From assembly GCF_963676815.1 (NCBI RefSeq), contig NZ_OY781365.1, forward strand, positions 2,576,501 to 2,640,500: a stretch of DNA of 64,000 bases. The letters run 5' to 3'. Position 1 is the stretch's first letter. Each line of letters begins with the position of its first letter. Below are positions 17,281-26,499 of the stretch, piece after piece. This DNA comes from an uncultured Draconibacterium sp. GTDB lineage: Bacteria; Bacteroidota; Bacteroidia; Bacteroidales; Prolixibacteraceae. The notes under the pieces were generated by a model. The model saw only the letters and a program-made list of their open reading frames with translations. It did no database searches and was not told where the DNA came from. Position numbers and translations under genes: made by a program.

Positions 17281-18547
17281 AACACTCCTGAAACCGGGAC
17301 AAAAGCAGATGCTAAAAAAGTACGCGGTATTTGCTTTGATGTTCCTTGTTTTTGGGGCAAGCCTGTGGCTGATATTTAAGCCATCGTACAAAGAGGAGAA
17401 CAAAACAGTAATTGGATTAAATACCGAGATCCCATTACCGCAGGAAAAGGATTTGTTGAAGGATAAAATCAACGCCTTCGAGCAGGCAGCACTTTTTCAG
17501 CAAAAGCCGGTGCGCTCGCTGGATGATTTTTCGTCGATGATTCAAAAGGATGAACTAGCCAAATTCGATTTGCTCTCCTCTGCAAAAGCTGAAACAAGCT
17601 TGTCAGAAAAATATTCGGGAAGCGAGCAACCCAAACGGGCAATTCAACATTCCGCTTCTGCTTACAACAATATAAACAACACTTTGGGCAGCTTTTACGA
17701 AAAACCAAAGGCGAATCCTGAAAATGAAAAATTAAAAGCAGAGCTTAATGCTTTGAAGAAACAACTGGCGGAAAAGCAGGAAGACAAAAGTATCGAGGAA
17801 CAACTGCTTTTGATGGAAAAATCATACGAGATGGCAGCCAAATATATGCCGAACAATGCGCCAGCAGAACCAAATGTAACGCTTCCTGAAACTGGTCATC
17901 CGGTCAGTCAGCAAGAAGAAGGGAAGATTGTCAAGCCAGTTCTGGTCTCAACAAAAAGCACAACAACTGCCTTGCAACAAACGGTTTCTGATTCGGTATT
18001 TCTAAAGCAGGTTTCACAGCCCCGGACCTATTCATTTATATCGGTAGTGGGCAAGCAGGAAACCACAGAACGGAACACTATTAATGCCTGTGTAAACAGT
18101 ACCCAGAAGCTGGTTAACGGGCAAAATGTACAGTTGCGCTTACTGGAAGCTATTGAAACCGGTGGACTCCGTTTTCAAAAGAATGCTTTGATTACAGGTA
18201 TTGCCCGGATCCAGGGAGAACGTTTACATATTTTTATCAATTCGCTGGAACAAAACGGAAATATCATCCCGGTGCAACTCACAGCTTACGACACCGATGG
18301 ACAACCTGGTTTGTTTATCCCCGGTTCGGTTGAGGTAAGTGCTTTAAAGGAAATTACTGCCACCATGGGGCGCGATGCGGGGACAAGTATTAGCATTAAT
18401 CAGGGCACAACTGCAGGCGAACAACTGGCAGCTGATGTGGGGCGAAGTTTTATACAAGGGACATCGCAGTATGTTTCCAAAAAACTCAGGACCACAAAAG
18501 TTACCCTAAAAGCAGGGCACCGAATATTGCTCATGCCCGCCAAATAA
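17264..18547 (+). CDS. traM: TraM conjugation protein (VirB10-like)
   Basis: A 427-residue protein with one N-terminal membrane helix (about residues 20-38), a proline- and lysine-rich linker, a coiled coil around 145-185 and a C-terminal beta domain from about 250 (RNTINACVNSTQKLVNGQNVQLRLLE...). The C-terminal half is the conserved TraM domain of Bacteroides conjugative transposons and corresponds to VirB10, which spans the envelope. The first 17 bp overlap traL. The linker varies in these proteins, and nothing is missing at either end. Confidence 0.93.
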   Translation: MDKNNKTLLKPGQKQMLKKYAVFALMFLVFGASLWLIFKPSYKEENKTVIGLNTEIPLPQEKDLLKDKINAFEQAALFQQKPVRSLDDFSSMIQKDELAKFDLLSSAKAETSLSEKYSGSEQPKRAIQHSASAYNNINNTLGSFYEKPKANPENEKLKAELNALKKQLAEKQEDKSIEEQLLLMEKSYEMAAKYMPNNAPAEPNVTLPETGHPVSQQEEGKIVKPVLVSTKSTTTALQQTVSDSVFLKQVSQPRTYSFISVVGKQETTERNTINACVNSTQKLVNGQNVQLRLLEAIETGGLRFQKNALITGIARIQGERLHIFINSLEQNGNIIPVQLTAYDTDGQPGLFIPGSVEVSALKEITATMGRDAGTSISINQGTTAGEQLAADVGRSFIQGTSQYVSKKLRTTKVTLKAGHRILLMPAK

Positions 18548-18573
18548 AATTCATTCACTTAAAATCATACGTC

Positions 18574-19455
18574 ATGAAACAAATATTATTCGCGATAATA
18601 CTAGTTAGCAACTTTTCGCTTTTTGCTCAAAACCAATACACCAAAGTTATTTCCAAAGACCGTGTAATTTCATCCTATCACATTGAAGTGACCTACAATA
18701 AAACTGTCCATATTCTATTTCCGGCAGCCATAAGCTATATCGATCTTGGTTCATCGAATATAATAGCAGGGAAAGCCGATGGTGCAGAAAATGTGGTCCG
18801 GGTAAAAGCTTCAGTAAAGGATTTTACAGAAGAAACCAATTTTTCGGTAATAACCGACGAGGGCAGTTTTTATTCGTTTATAGTAAACTATGCCGAAAAT
18901 CCTGCAAAGTTGAATATTGAAATGAAGGACTTCCTGCATGAGTACAAGTTGGGAAACCAGCCGGACAATTCGGTGGAAATCCAACTTTCTGAACTTGGAA
19001 ATAAAACACCACAGAACATTCAATTGGCTATGGAGAAAATTTACGGGGTTAGGAAGAAACAGATCAAAAATATCAATAGCAATCAGTTTGGAATTGGGTT
19101 TGCATTAACCGGCCTTTACAGCCAGAATGGTTTGATTTACTTTCGCACCGAGTTGGAAAATTGTTCTGAAATTCCATTTGAAATTGATTTTCTAACGTTC
19201 AAAGTCGTGGACAAGAAAGTGGCCAAAAGAACAGCCATTCAGGAGACGGTTATAAAGCCGGTTCGCGCTTTAAATCACCTGACTTCTATTGAAGGCAATT
19301 CTACTGAATCAACGGTTTTTGTTTTCGAATCATTTACGATACCAGACAAAAAAGAATTGGTAGTTGAGCTGTTTGAGAAGAATGGGGGGAGACATCAGCG
19401 GTTTATTGTAAGGAATAAGGATCTGGTAAAAGCCAGAAATATTGGGGAAATATAA
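18574..19455 (+). CDS. traN: TraN, DUF4138 conjugation protein (VirB9-like)
   Basis: A 293-residue exported protein with a signal peptide (1-19, ending LFAQ) and the DUF4138 pattern: YHIEVTYNKTVHILFPAAISYIDLGS near residue 30, and RTELENCSEIPFEIDFLTFKVVDKK near residue 190. It corresponds to VirB9 of the outer core complex. It is the last tra gene here: a strong bidirectional terminator follows within 25 bp, and the traO, traP and traQ genes that normally follow are absent. Confidence 0.93.
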   Translation: MKQILFAIILVSNFSLFAQNQYTKVISKDRVISSYHIEVTYNKTVHILFPAAISYIDLGSSNIIAGKADGAENVVRVKASVKDFTEETNFSVITDEGSFYSFIVNYAENPAKLNIEMKDFLHEYKLGNQPDNSVEIQLSELGNKTPQNIQLAMEKIYGVRKKQIKNINSNQFGIGFALTGLYSQNGLIYFRTELENCSEIPFEIDFLTFKVVDKKVAKRTAIQETVIKPVRALNHLTSIEGNSTESTVFVFESFTIPDKKELVVELFEKNGGRHQRFIVRNKDLVKARNIGEI

Positions 19456-19475
19456 GTCAGAGATATAACATAAAA

Positions 19476-19508
19476 AACAAGGGCTACTCAATGCGAGTAG
19501 CCCTTGTT
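19476..19508. terminator. Bidirectional intrinsic terminator between traN and the RadC gene
   Basis: A perfect 14-bp stem AACAAGGGCTACTC / GAGTAGCCCTTGTT with a 5-nt loop, flanked by A-rich sequence on the left and T-rich on the right. It sits between the convergent traN and RadC-like genes and can serve both. Confidence 0.88.
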
Positions 19509-19523
19509 TTCTTTGAAATGGAT

Positions 19524-19976
19524 TTATAACAATCCATCATCAGCAAAACTCAGATAGCTTTCATCAGTAACGATCAGATGGTCCAAAAGACTTAAATCGA
19601 TAAGCTGACATGCATTTTTTAGTTTTTCTGTAATTTTTACATCAGCCGCACTTGCGGTAAGGTTTCCGCTGGGGTGATTATGAGAAACAATCAATGAAGA
19701 TGCATTTGCTTTTAAAGCCAGTTGCAGAATTATCTTTACATCGACAACAGTCCCGGAAATTCCACCTTTTGAAATACAGGATATACCAAGAACTTTGTTG
19801 CCACGATTTAACAGCATAACATAAAACTCTTCATGGTGCTGAATACAATCTTTAAAAACGTGTTTGAAAATATGAGCCGCATCTTTTGATGCGCCAATTT
19901 GAGGTCTTTCTGATGCTTTTACTTTGTCAGTATAAGACACTTTAATCTCGGAAACTTTGAAATAATCAATTTTCAT
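19524..19976 (-). CDS. RadC-like JAB/MPN domain protein
   Basis: A 150-residue single-domain RadC/JAB protein. The metal-binding JAMM motif is visible as SHNHPSGNLTASAADVKIT (His-x-His...Ser...Asp, about residues 99-117), with the supporting NRGNKVLGI strand earlier. It is the short form lacking the helix-hairpin-helix part of full RadC, and is common on Bacteroidota mobile elements, where its function is unclear. It reads leftward against traN and shares the terminator at 19476-19508. Confidence 0.92.
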   Translation of the reverse strand: MKIDYFKVSEIKVSYTDKVKASERPQIGASKDAAHIFKHVFKDCIQHHEEFYVMLLNRGNKVLGISCISKGGISGTVVDVKIILQLALKANASSLIVSHNHPSGNLTASAADVKITEKLKNACQLIDLSLLDHLIVTDESYLSFADDGLL

Positions 19977-20300
19977 AATAGTAAGCTTTTTTTGTTAAAC
20001 AATAATTTTATTGCTTACTATTCACAGGATAGCAGGGACTTCAGGCAAGGTTTTGATTCGGAATACGCTTTTAGATAACAGAAACTAAAAGGAAGATTCT
20101 GAATCAAATCCAGCGGATTTAACCTTGTTAATTGTCCATGGTACTCCTGTATTTTTGCGATTAAAATTAAGGGATCAATCTTTATCATCAGGATCTTTAA
20201 GAAGGTTTTTTGCTTCTTTTTAACCGCACAGGCTCATGCAAAAAGAAGCAGGGCGATACAGCCCTGCATTATGATGTATTAAAACTATTCTTCTGAAAGA
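19977..20300. other. Intergenic region upstream of the RadC gene
   Basis: No gene is supported in these 324 bp. They contain the presumed RadC promoter (not pinpointed) and, at the right end, the terminator hairpin of the leftward small membrane gene. Confidence 0.5.
20248..20267 (-). terminator. Terminator of the leftward small membrane gene
   Basis: A perfect stem GCAGGGC/GCCCTGC with a 6-nt loop. On the minus strand the stem is followed by TTCTTTTT. It lies 33 bp past the stop codon of the 74-residue leftward ORF, which supports that ORF being transcribed. Confidence 0.7.
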
Positions 20301-20525
20301 TTAAAGCGCTATCAATCCAAAAAACATGGCTAGAGTTACCGCAACAACTATGGCAATACCAAGAATTACGACAATCATATTTTTGGCAAATTCAATCATG
20401 AACAGAATTGCGATATAAGCCAGTAAACAATACCAGAAACTCAAACCGGTAATATAAGATGCAAGAACAATAACAATGATTCTGAAAATCCATCGAAACG
20501 GTAATTTGTTAACTTTCTCTCTCAT
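20301..20525 (-). CDS. Small membrane protein, unknown
   Basis: A 74-residue protein with a short basic N terminus and two or three hydrophobic helices (about residues 13-35, 33-47 and 48-73), nearly all membrane-embedded. No family is recognised. A leftward terminator follows 33 bp after its stop codon. A possible 45-residue gene lies 10 bp upstream on the same strand, so the two may be co-transcribed. Its place within the element suggests an accessory role, but nothing specific can be said. Confidence 0.55.
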   Translation of the reverse strand: MREKVNKLPFRWIFRIIVIVLASYITGLSFWYCLLAYIAILFMIEFAKNMIVVILGIAIVVAVTLAMFFGLIAL

Positions 20526-20535
20526 TTGGATAGGT

Positions 20536-20673
20536 TTAAACGGTTGATAACTGAGAAGTTATAAGCAATACAAAAACAATTCCAAACACACCTATGCGGA
20601 TTCCGGAGGAGAGTGAGTTTTGTTTTTCGTTACAACCATTTTCAAAATATTTATTACTATTCTTCTTTTCCAT
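20536..20673 (-). CDS. Possible 45-residue membrane peptide
   Basis: A short leftward frame with a polar, Asn/Lys-rich N-terminal half (MEKKNSNKYF...) and a C-terminal hydrophobic helix (IGVFGIVFVLLI). It stands 10 bp upstream of the 74-residue membrane gene, in the same direction. An in-frame stop just before the ATG fixes the start. Support is only position and the amphipathic-to-hydrophobic composition, so it may be spurious. Confidence 0.35.
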   Translation of the reverse strand: MEKKNSNKYFENGCNEKQNSLSSGIRIGVFGIVFVLLITSQLSTV

Positions 20674-21887
20674 ATTTCATTCGTTTAAGATTATGCGTCT
20701 TTCCATCGGGTCGGTCGTTGTTGTTTTGTGGCCCGGTTAAAAAGGAGTGTTGGACCTGCAAGTTTTTTGCAGGAAATACTATTCGACGCCAGGAGGTTGG
20801 AGATTTTCTGCAAAACCGAAGGCATGAACTTGCAGGCTCCAAAAACACAGCTTTTATTTTGCCAACAGAACAACAAGGGCGGGACGGAAAGCACATTCTT
20901 AAACTGGAATGCGGGAAAGAAGAATCTATAAATTGATAAAAATGATAACTGTACTTTTTCAAAAGTCAGTAAGCTACAATTCTAAATCGAGGGGAGGCAA
21001 AAACAAGTGTAAGGTTTGAATGTACAGAAGTGAGGTCTGTGAGAACAGGGTGAATGAAAGGAAATGAAAGCCTTGCTCTTGTGTGCGGTGCCGGAGGTTA
21101 CTGAATGCCGGGAGTGTTCCGGGTAGGCTCGGAAAAACTTCCCCGAATGAAGTTACCGGAGGCATAGGAACGTTAAATTGAATTTTATAGGTGCAGGCAG
21201 AAGGCAAATGTATCCATGGAACAAATGTAAGGGCTTTTGCCGTGTGATGCAAAGGCTTTTCGATTGAGCAGTTTCAATCCGCCGGGAAACTGCGAATCAT
21301 GAGCAGCGGTGTGGTTGAAAATGCGATTTAAGAAATGCCGGGGCATGGGAAATTTTCACCCAGAATGTTCCAGCACTGCCGGACAGTAATATGAATTTTA
21401 ACCACCGCAAAAACACGGACTATGCACCAGATGGTTTGTTTGCTAACTGCAGTTGTGCTACTCCGATCGCACAAGAATTTTACCCCTGCTGCAAAACTGC
21501 ATAAGGGGTTTCAGTATAATTTTTTGCCTGTTGCAATGCTGCGAGATGGGTCCCACAAAAATTAATCGTAGTTACACAGCTGCATGGGGGGGCTAAACAA
21601 ATTTGCAGGCATGTTACACGGTTGCAGGAGGCCTGTAATTCGTGCGTTATGATGACTCTTGTTTTGCTTTGCTATCGGGAATCTGCTTGTACCATAGCTT
21701 TTGCTCTTAAAGCTGTTTTTATCCATTCTTTTTAATCGATTCATCCATGCCATATTGTTTTGTTTAACAGGAATGTTAACTTTAAAGCAATAAAAACTAA
21801 TGACCGTTGACTGCTCACTTAGCTATAAGATTTTGAGGAGGTTAGATTTCATGCTCAAAATGGACAGATAATCTAACCCTATAATAA
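20674..21887. other. Gene-poor 1.2-kb region
   Basis: I find no convincing gene here. All open frames are short, cysteine- or basic-rich and family-less. Base composition is less AT-rich than the neighbouring cargo genes. It contains local inverted repeats such as CCTGCAA...TTGCAGG (about 20755-20772) and many GTTGCA/GCTGCA words between 21,430 and 21,640. It may be a noncoding regulatory segment or a decayed gene; the sequence alone does not decide. Confidence 0.45.
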
Positions 21888-23396
21888 ATGAATAACCCAA
21901 CTTGTTGGGGTGCATGTTGTATGCAAGCTTTAAACAACAGACTAATATTGAAACATCAATTTACAACCTTAGAAGGATTTTTAAGTGGAAATGGGAGAAG
22001 ATGTAAAATACCATTTGCCTTAGTTTTTGAAGAAAATGGCGTTTACTTTGTAGAAACATTTTTAGAAAAGGATTTTTTTGAAGATAGCGACTTTTCTAAA
22101 AGATTCACCCTAACCGGAGTAACTGAAAAAGGATATAAGATTGAGATCGTTGATATAACTTTTCTTCAATTCAAACACGATAACTGCAAGGCTAAATTTG
22201 TTTGTAGAAACTATATCAAATTAACAGAAACAAAGAGAGACCTTCCAAAAAATGATAAAAAAGGAACTGAAAAACCTATTCATTTTTTAGAAATAGAAGG
22301 TTTTAATATAAAGTTTGCTGACCATACTGACACAAAAAAATATTGGAAATATGGAGAGATAGACATTCTCGATGTAAATTTTGACCACACGACATGTGCA
22401 ATCTTTCTTCAAATCGATGGATTTGAAGAAAACTATTTCCAATTAATTTTTTATAAAGCCAAGACTGGTAATAACATTCTAATTGATTTTACTCAAAGAG
22501 CTGGCTACGGTCTACTTACATACAAACATTTTAAAACTTTTAGAAAGCAATTTCTTAGTTTTCTTTCACTTTTAAATGGTGGAGATGTCCATATAAGAAG
22601 AGAATTAACTGGAGACTATTACAGAATTGATGGCTCAGACTCAGAGGTTGTATATAACTATTCGTTTACTGAAAAATCAAATAATTTTACTAGTGACTAT
22701 ATTCCAATTAATGAGCACCATTCATACAGTTCTGCGATTTTCAATCAAGCATTTCGGTATGGTCTGCATGATTTCTATCATAATGACTTAAAATTTGACT
22801 TAAGCTCAATTGTTTCATCAATAAATTCCGCTTATTCAACTTCTGGGATTCATGAGGCTTATTCAATCCTTATTAATGCATTGGAGAAACTATGTACAAA
22901 ATATCAAATATCAATTGGAGAATTTGAGGAGTATCTGATTGACACTAATCTTTGGGAATTAAGTATAAAAAAGAAACTACTAACTGTATTAAATGAAAAC
23001 AAATCGCTTATACATTCAGATAATGATAAGGCATTTGATATTTTTAAATCAAAAATCGGTGATATTAATAGAAGAAAAAATAGTACAGTTCAAAAAATGT
23101 ACGACCTTTTACAATTTGGCTGTATCCCTATTAATCAGAATGTTGAAAACTTAATTACGAAAGAACGTCATTCTGCAGTTCATAAGGGAGAGTTTGGTGA
23201 AAACTCATCCGAAATGATTATCAATTATCAGAAATTAGACCACATATTACGAGATATTATATTAAACATAATAGATTACAGAAGTTATAGAAAACCTTTA
23301 TATGAATATGCTACCATCGATGAAAAGAAGAAAGCTTACCCTAAAAAAAAGCGAGAAACTGTTATCCATTTTTGTTCTCAATCAATTAAGAGTTAG
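21888..23396 (+). CDS. ApeA-like HEPN-domain defence protein
   Basis: A 502-residue protein. The N-terminal ~300 residues are beta-rich and resemble the N-terminal domain of ApeA-type proteins, starting around residue 25 (TTLEGFLSGNG). The C-terminal ~170 residues form a helical HEPN domain with the RNase motif R-x4-H at Arg427-His432 (RHSAVHKGEF). HEPN RNases of this architecture are known as abortive-infection anti-phage proteins. The gene is AT-rich relative to the tra genes and lies next to a TIR gene, making a small defence cassette. Met12 (21921) is an alternative start. Family assignment is by pattern, not alignment. Confidence 0.75.
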   Translation: MNNPTCWGACCMQALNNRLILKHQFTTLEGFLSGNGRRCKIPFALVFEENGVYFVETFLEKDFFEDSDFSKRFTLTGVTEKGYKIEIVDITFLQFKHDNCKAKFVCRNYIKLTETKRDLPKNDKKGTEKPIHFLEIEGFNIKFADHTDTKKYWKYGEIDILDVNFDHTTCAIFLQIDGFEENYFQLIFYKAKTGNNILIDFTQRAGYGLLTYKHFKTFRKQFLSFLSLLNGGDVHIRRELTGDYYRIDGSDSEVVYNYSFTEKSNNFTSDYIPINEHHSYSSAIFNQAFRYGLHDFYHNDLKFDLSSIVSSINSAYSTSGIHEAYSILINALEKLCTKYQISIGEFEEYLIDTNLWELSIKKKLLTVLNENKSLIHSDNDKAFDIFKSKIGDINRRKNSTVQKMYDLLQFGCIPINQNVENLITKERHSAVHKGEFGENSSEMIINYQKLDHILRDIILNIIDYRSYRKPLYEYATIDEKKKAYPKKKRETVIHFCSQSIKS

Positions 23397-23519
23397 AAGC
23401 CAGTTACAAATGTTAGGGGATGGAAATATTAGGGACTAATTTTTATTCAATGTTCGCCTGAAATGTAATTTCTAATACTTTTACCATATTGAAATATTCT
23501 TAACACATTGTTTAATTAA

Positions 23520-24467
23520 ATGATGAAAATATTTATCAGCCATTCCTCAAAAGATAAGAAGGTAATAGATTGTTTTGTCACAAATATTTTAATTCTTGGA
23601 TGCGGAATTAATGAGAGTGACATTTTTTGTACTTCAGTTGATGGATTGGGAATAAGGACAGGGGATGACTTTAGAATCCATATAAGGCAAAATCTGCTAA
23701 AAGCGGATTATAGTTTTCTTTTTATCTCCAATAGTTATAAAACAAGTGATATCTGTTTAAACGAAATGGGGGCAGTGTGGGTACTGGATAATATGGATGT
23801 TAAGCCGCTTTTGCTTCCGGGTATAGGATTTCATTCTATAGGTACTTTATACAGTGTTAAGCAGGCTGCAAAGTTAGATGATCCTTATGCTTTAGATGAA
23901 TTATTCTCAGAGTTAGCAGAGCGATACAAAATCGAAAAGAAAATATCCCGATGGAATAAGTCAAAAGAGGATTTTCTTGCTGTTTTGAATCAAGTGAGAA
24001 AATCATACATCGATCCAATTCATCCAACTCCTCATGAATTCTTTTCAGAATTTGTTCAAAGAAATGCTAATATCAATGAGCTGTTATTAGCTTGTCACCC
24101 AACCTTACTAGACTGTAGAAGGATATTTAGTCAGGATTATTATGTAAAGAGTTTTGAGATTTATTGCAAAATATTTGTTGGTATTCTTGAAGAACCTATA
24201 GCTCCGCTGTATCCTGAGAAAAAGTTTTTTAAAATTGCACGATTAAGTACGTCCGGAATATTATCAGGCGAAGATGATGCTCCAGGAGGAATGGTTGAAG
24301 CCGTGAAGTATGGAGTATTTAATTATAATGTCAAATTTTATAGTGTCGAATTCGAGGAGAGTGAGGAAACTAATTATGGAATTGGGTATAAATATTTTTG
24401 TTATGTGAACGAAAGATGGGTACTTATTCCTAAACCATATTTTAAGGATATTTTGAAATTAGACTGA
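23520..24467 (+). CDS. TIR-domain protein
   Basis: A 315-residue protein. A TIR domain spans residues 3-140, with the opening strand KIFISHSSKDKKV and the catalytic-glutamate motif CLNEMGAVW (Glu82), which in bacterial TIRs supports NAD+ hydrolysis. The remaining ~170 residues form an unrecognised C-terminal domain, possibly the sensor. Two adjacent ATG codons start the frame (23520 and 23523). It follows the HEPN gene after a 123-bp gap in the same direction, with similar AT-rich composition. Single-gene TIR proteins of this kind often act in phage defence; a role here is inferred. Confidence 0.83.
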   Translation: MMKIFISHSSKDKKVIDCFVTNILILGCGINESDIFCTSVDGLGIRTGDDFRIHIRQNLLKADYSFLFISNSYKTSDICLNEMGAVWVLDNMDVKPLLLPGIGFHSIGTLYSVKQAAKLDDPYALDELFSELAERYKIEKKISRWNKSKEDFLAVLNQVRKSYIDPIHPTPHEFFSEFVQRNANINELLLACHPTLLDCRRIFSQDYYVKSFEIYCKIFVGILEEPIAPLYPEKKFFKIARLSTSGILSGEDDAPGGMVEAVKYGVFNYNVKFYSVEFEESEETNYGIGYKYFCYVNERWVLIPKPYFKDILKLD

Positions 24468-24585
24468 GTTGTCATCCTGTCTAATTACGCCACCTTTACC
24501 CAATCAAAGCCAATTGCTGCCAGCTTGATTCGAAGTCGCTAAATCACGGATACATTCGCTTTTAAATCATTAAAAGAAATGTATC

Positions 24586-25962
24586 ATGGAACAAAAAAAC
24601 AATGACCAGGAAGTATTACTGGTTAAAGAGAAAAACGAAAACAAACTAAAAGCTGTAAGTGGTTTTGATGAAAAAGGCCAGCTAAAAACAGTGGCTCCCA
24701 AACAAGCCAATGCAGGTAGTTTCTTAAAAATCGACAGACACAGTAATCCGCTGGAGAACTTCTTCACCAATTTCAATCGTCAGTATAAAAATCCCACCGA
24801 TTTTCAGTTTTACAAAGTTCCTTCCAACCTGGTGGAGAAAACAGCAACCGTTTTGGAAAAGATGTTAAAGAAACCGGATACACCGTCCAACAAAGAGATG
24901 TTGGAAAAGCATGAGGTAAAACCCGGCGACTTTTCGAAAGAACACAATCAGGAGAAACGGCCCAATCTGATTGATGAGAACAAAGTTGACTGGTCACAAT
25001 TGGAAATGCTGGGTGTCTCAAAAGATTTTCTGAAAAACACAAAAAATCTTGAGCCCATGTTAAACTACCAGAAGTCACCAGGTTTGATTCCGATTACCAT
25101 TAAAACCAATAACCTAAACATCCGTACCGATGCACGGTTGGCCTTTCGTCAGGATGAAAATGGGAATTTTAAACTGGCCGTTCATGCCGTTCGCAACAAT
25201 CCCGAACTCGACCGTCCATATTTTGGCGTCACTTTAACTGACGAGGACAAACAAAACCTGATGAAAACCGGAAATGCCGGAAGAATTTTGCATCCACAGT
25301 ACAAAGAGGGAGAGAGCACACCGGTATTTCTATCCATTGATAAACTCACCAATGAACTTGTTGCAGCACGGGCTGATAAAATAAAAATTCCCGAAGAAAT
25401 TAAAGGCGTGAAGCTCGATGAAAACCAAAAGAAAGAGCTGGCCGAAGGACGCTCAATTTATGTGGAAGGAATGACCGCCCGTAGCGGAAAAGAGTTTAAT
25501 GCGCACCTGCAAATTGATGCCGATAAACGTGGTATTGGTTTCCGATTTGATAATCAGCAGCAGCAAGAGCAAAACCAAAACGAACAAAAACAGGTGCGTA
25601 TTCCCAATTCTCTTTTGGGAAAGGAACTAACCGAGGACCAGCAACAGAAACTGGAAAAGCGGGAAACCATTTATGTTGCAGGAATGAAAGACAAAAAGGG
25701 TGAGGAATTTAACGCCTACATAAAGGTCAATGACGAAAAAGGCAAGCTGGATTTTTACAAATGGAATCCTGATAAAGCCCAAACCAAAGGTGCAGAAGTA
25801 ATTCCGGATAACAAAAGCAAAACCCAGGTAGCGGTTAATTCTGAAGGAAAAACCAATGAGGCGACCAAAGATGTAAAAGAGCCGCTGAAAAAGGACCAGG
25901 TAAATCCGTTGGAACGTCAACAAACAACAAAACGGAACCGGGCCAAATCGCACTCCATGTAA
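24586..25962 (+). CDS. DUF4099/DUF3945 protein of Bacteroidota conjugative elements
   Basis: A 458-residue protein. A DUF4099-like segment (about 125-200, NKVDWSQLEMLGVSKDFLKN...) is followed by DUF3945-type repeats, two of which carry the paired motif GxxLxxxQxxxLxxGxxIYVxGMxxxxGxEFNAxL/I (about 275-320 and 345-390). The C terminus is lysine-rich and disordered. Proteins of this type are conserved in Bacteroides conjugative transposons near topoisomerase and methylase genes, with unknown function. Base composition returns to that of the tra genes, so this is element backbone rather than cargo. Confidence 0.88.
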   Translation: MEQKNNDQEVLLVKEKNENKLKAVSGFDEKGQLKTVAPKQANAGSFLKIDRHSNPLENFFTNFNRQYKNPTDFQFYKVPSNLVEKTATVLEKMLKKPDTPSNKEMLEKHEVKPGDFSKEHNQEKRPNLIDENKVDWSQLEMLGVSKDFLKNTKNLEPMLNYQKSPGLIPITIKTNNLNIRTDARLAFRQDENGNFKLAVHAVRNNPELDRPYFGVTLTDEDKQNLMKTGNAGRILHPQYKEGESTPVFLSIDKLTNELVAARADKIKIPEEIKGVKLDENQKKELAEGRSIYVEGMTARSGKEFNAHLQIDADKRGIGFRFDNQQQQEQNQNEQKQVRIPNSLLGKELTEDQQQKLEKRETIYVAGMKDKKGEEFNAYIKVNDEKGKLDFYKWNPDKAQTKGAEVIPDNKSKTQVAVNSEGKTNEATKDVKEPLKKDQVNPLERQQTTKRNRAKSHSM

Positions 25963-26064
25963 AACTCAAATCAATAGTATTTCCTTTTTATCAAAGCGTT
26001 CGGATAAACTCCGGGCGCTTGTTTTTCCCACTTCACATCATTTTAAAATTTAAATTTCAAAGTC

Positions 26065-26499
26065 ATGAAAACAACACCAAAAGAATTATCATGGTTTAAG
26101 TTGTCATTGCTTCACTTTTTATACGAAAGTCATCCTGAGTTAACGGATGATAACGATCTGCTGAATACCCGTAGTGATCTCGCGGCAGAATGCTATTCGC
26201 AGGCTGTTAAAAATGGACACAGTCATCATGAAGCCGAGGAACTGGCACATAAAGAGTTGTACAAAGGGCTTCACTTTTCAAAACACGATACCCTTGTTAC
26301 CATTATTTGGAATGAGTTTCTGGGAATAATCCCATTGGAAGAAGCCAAAGAGTTTGCCGTTCGGTTTTTGCCGGAAGCAGTTCCGGTTTTTGAAAAATAC
26401 AGGTTGAACGATGAGTTTGCTTTTAGTTCTGAGTTCAACGACTTGTACACCGAGCTAACAGGAGCTATCGAAATCTGGCTGGAAGAACATGAGCTTTAA
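26065..26499 (+). CDS. DUF1896 family protein
   Basis: A 144-residue helical, acidic protein matching DUF1896: LSWFKLSLLHFLYESHPELTDD at the N terminus and AxEC-YSQAVKNGHSHHEAEELAHKELYKGLHFSKHDTL in the middle. It is a regular backbone gene of Bacteroides conjugative transposons, placed just before the large methylase/helicase. Its 3' end overlaps that gene by 11 bp. Function unknown. Confidence 0.9.
   Translation: MKTTPKELSWFKLSLLHFLYESHPELTDDNDLLNTRSDLAAECYSQAVKNGHSHHEAEELAHKELYKGLHFSKHDTLVTIIWNEFLGIIPLEEAKEFAVRFLPEAVPVFEKYRLNDEFAFSSEFNDLYTELTGAIEIWLEEHEL

Noticed and set aside
20613..20962. Overlapping open frames on both strands (about 100 codons each)
   Set aside because: Composition is cysteine/serine-rich and non-protein-like, with no family and no start context. 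The frames are mirror shadows of each other.
21562..21753. A 63-codon leftward open frame
   Set aside because: Short and basic, with no domain, terminator or neighbour support.
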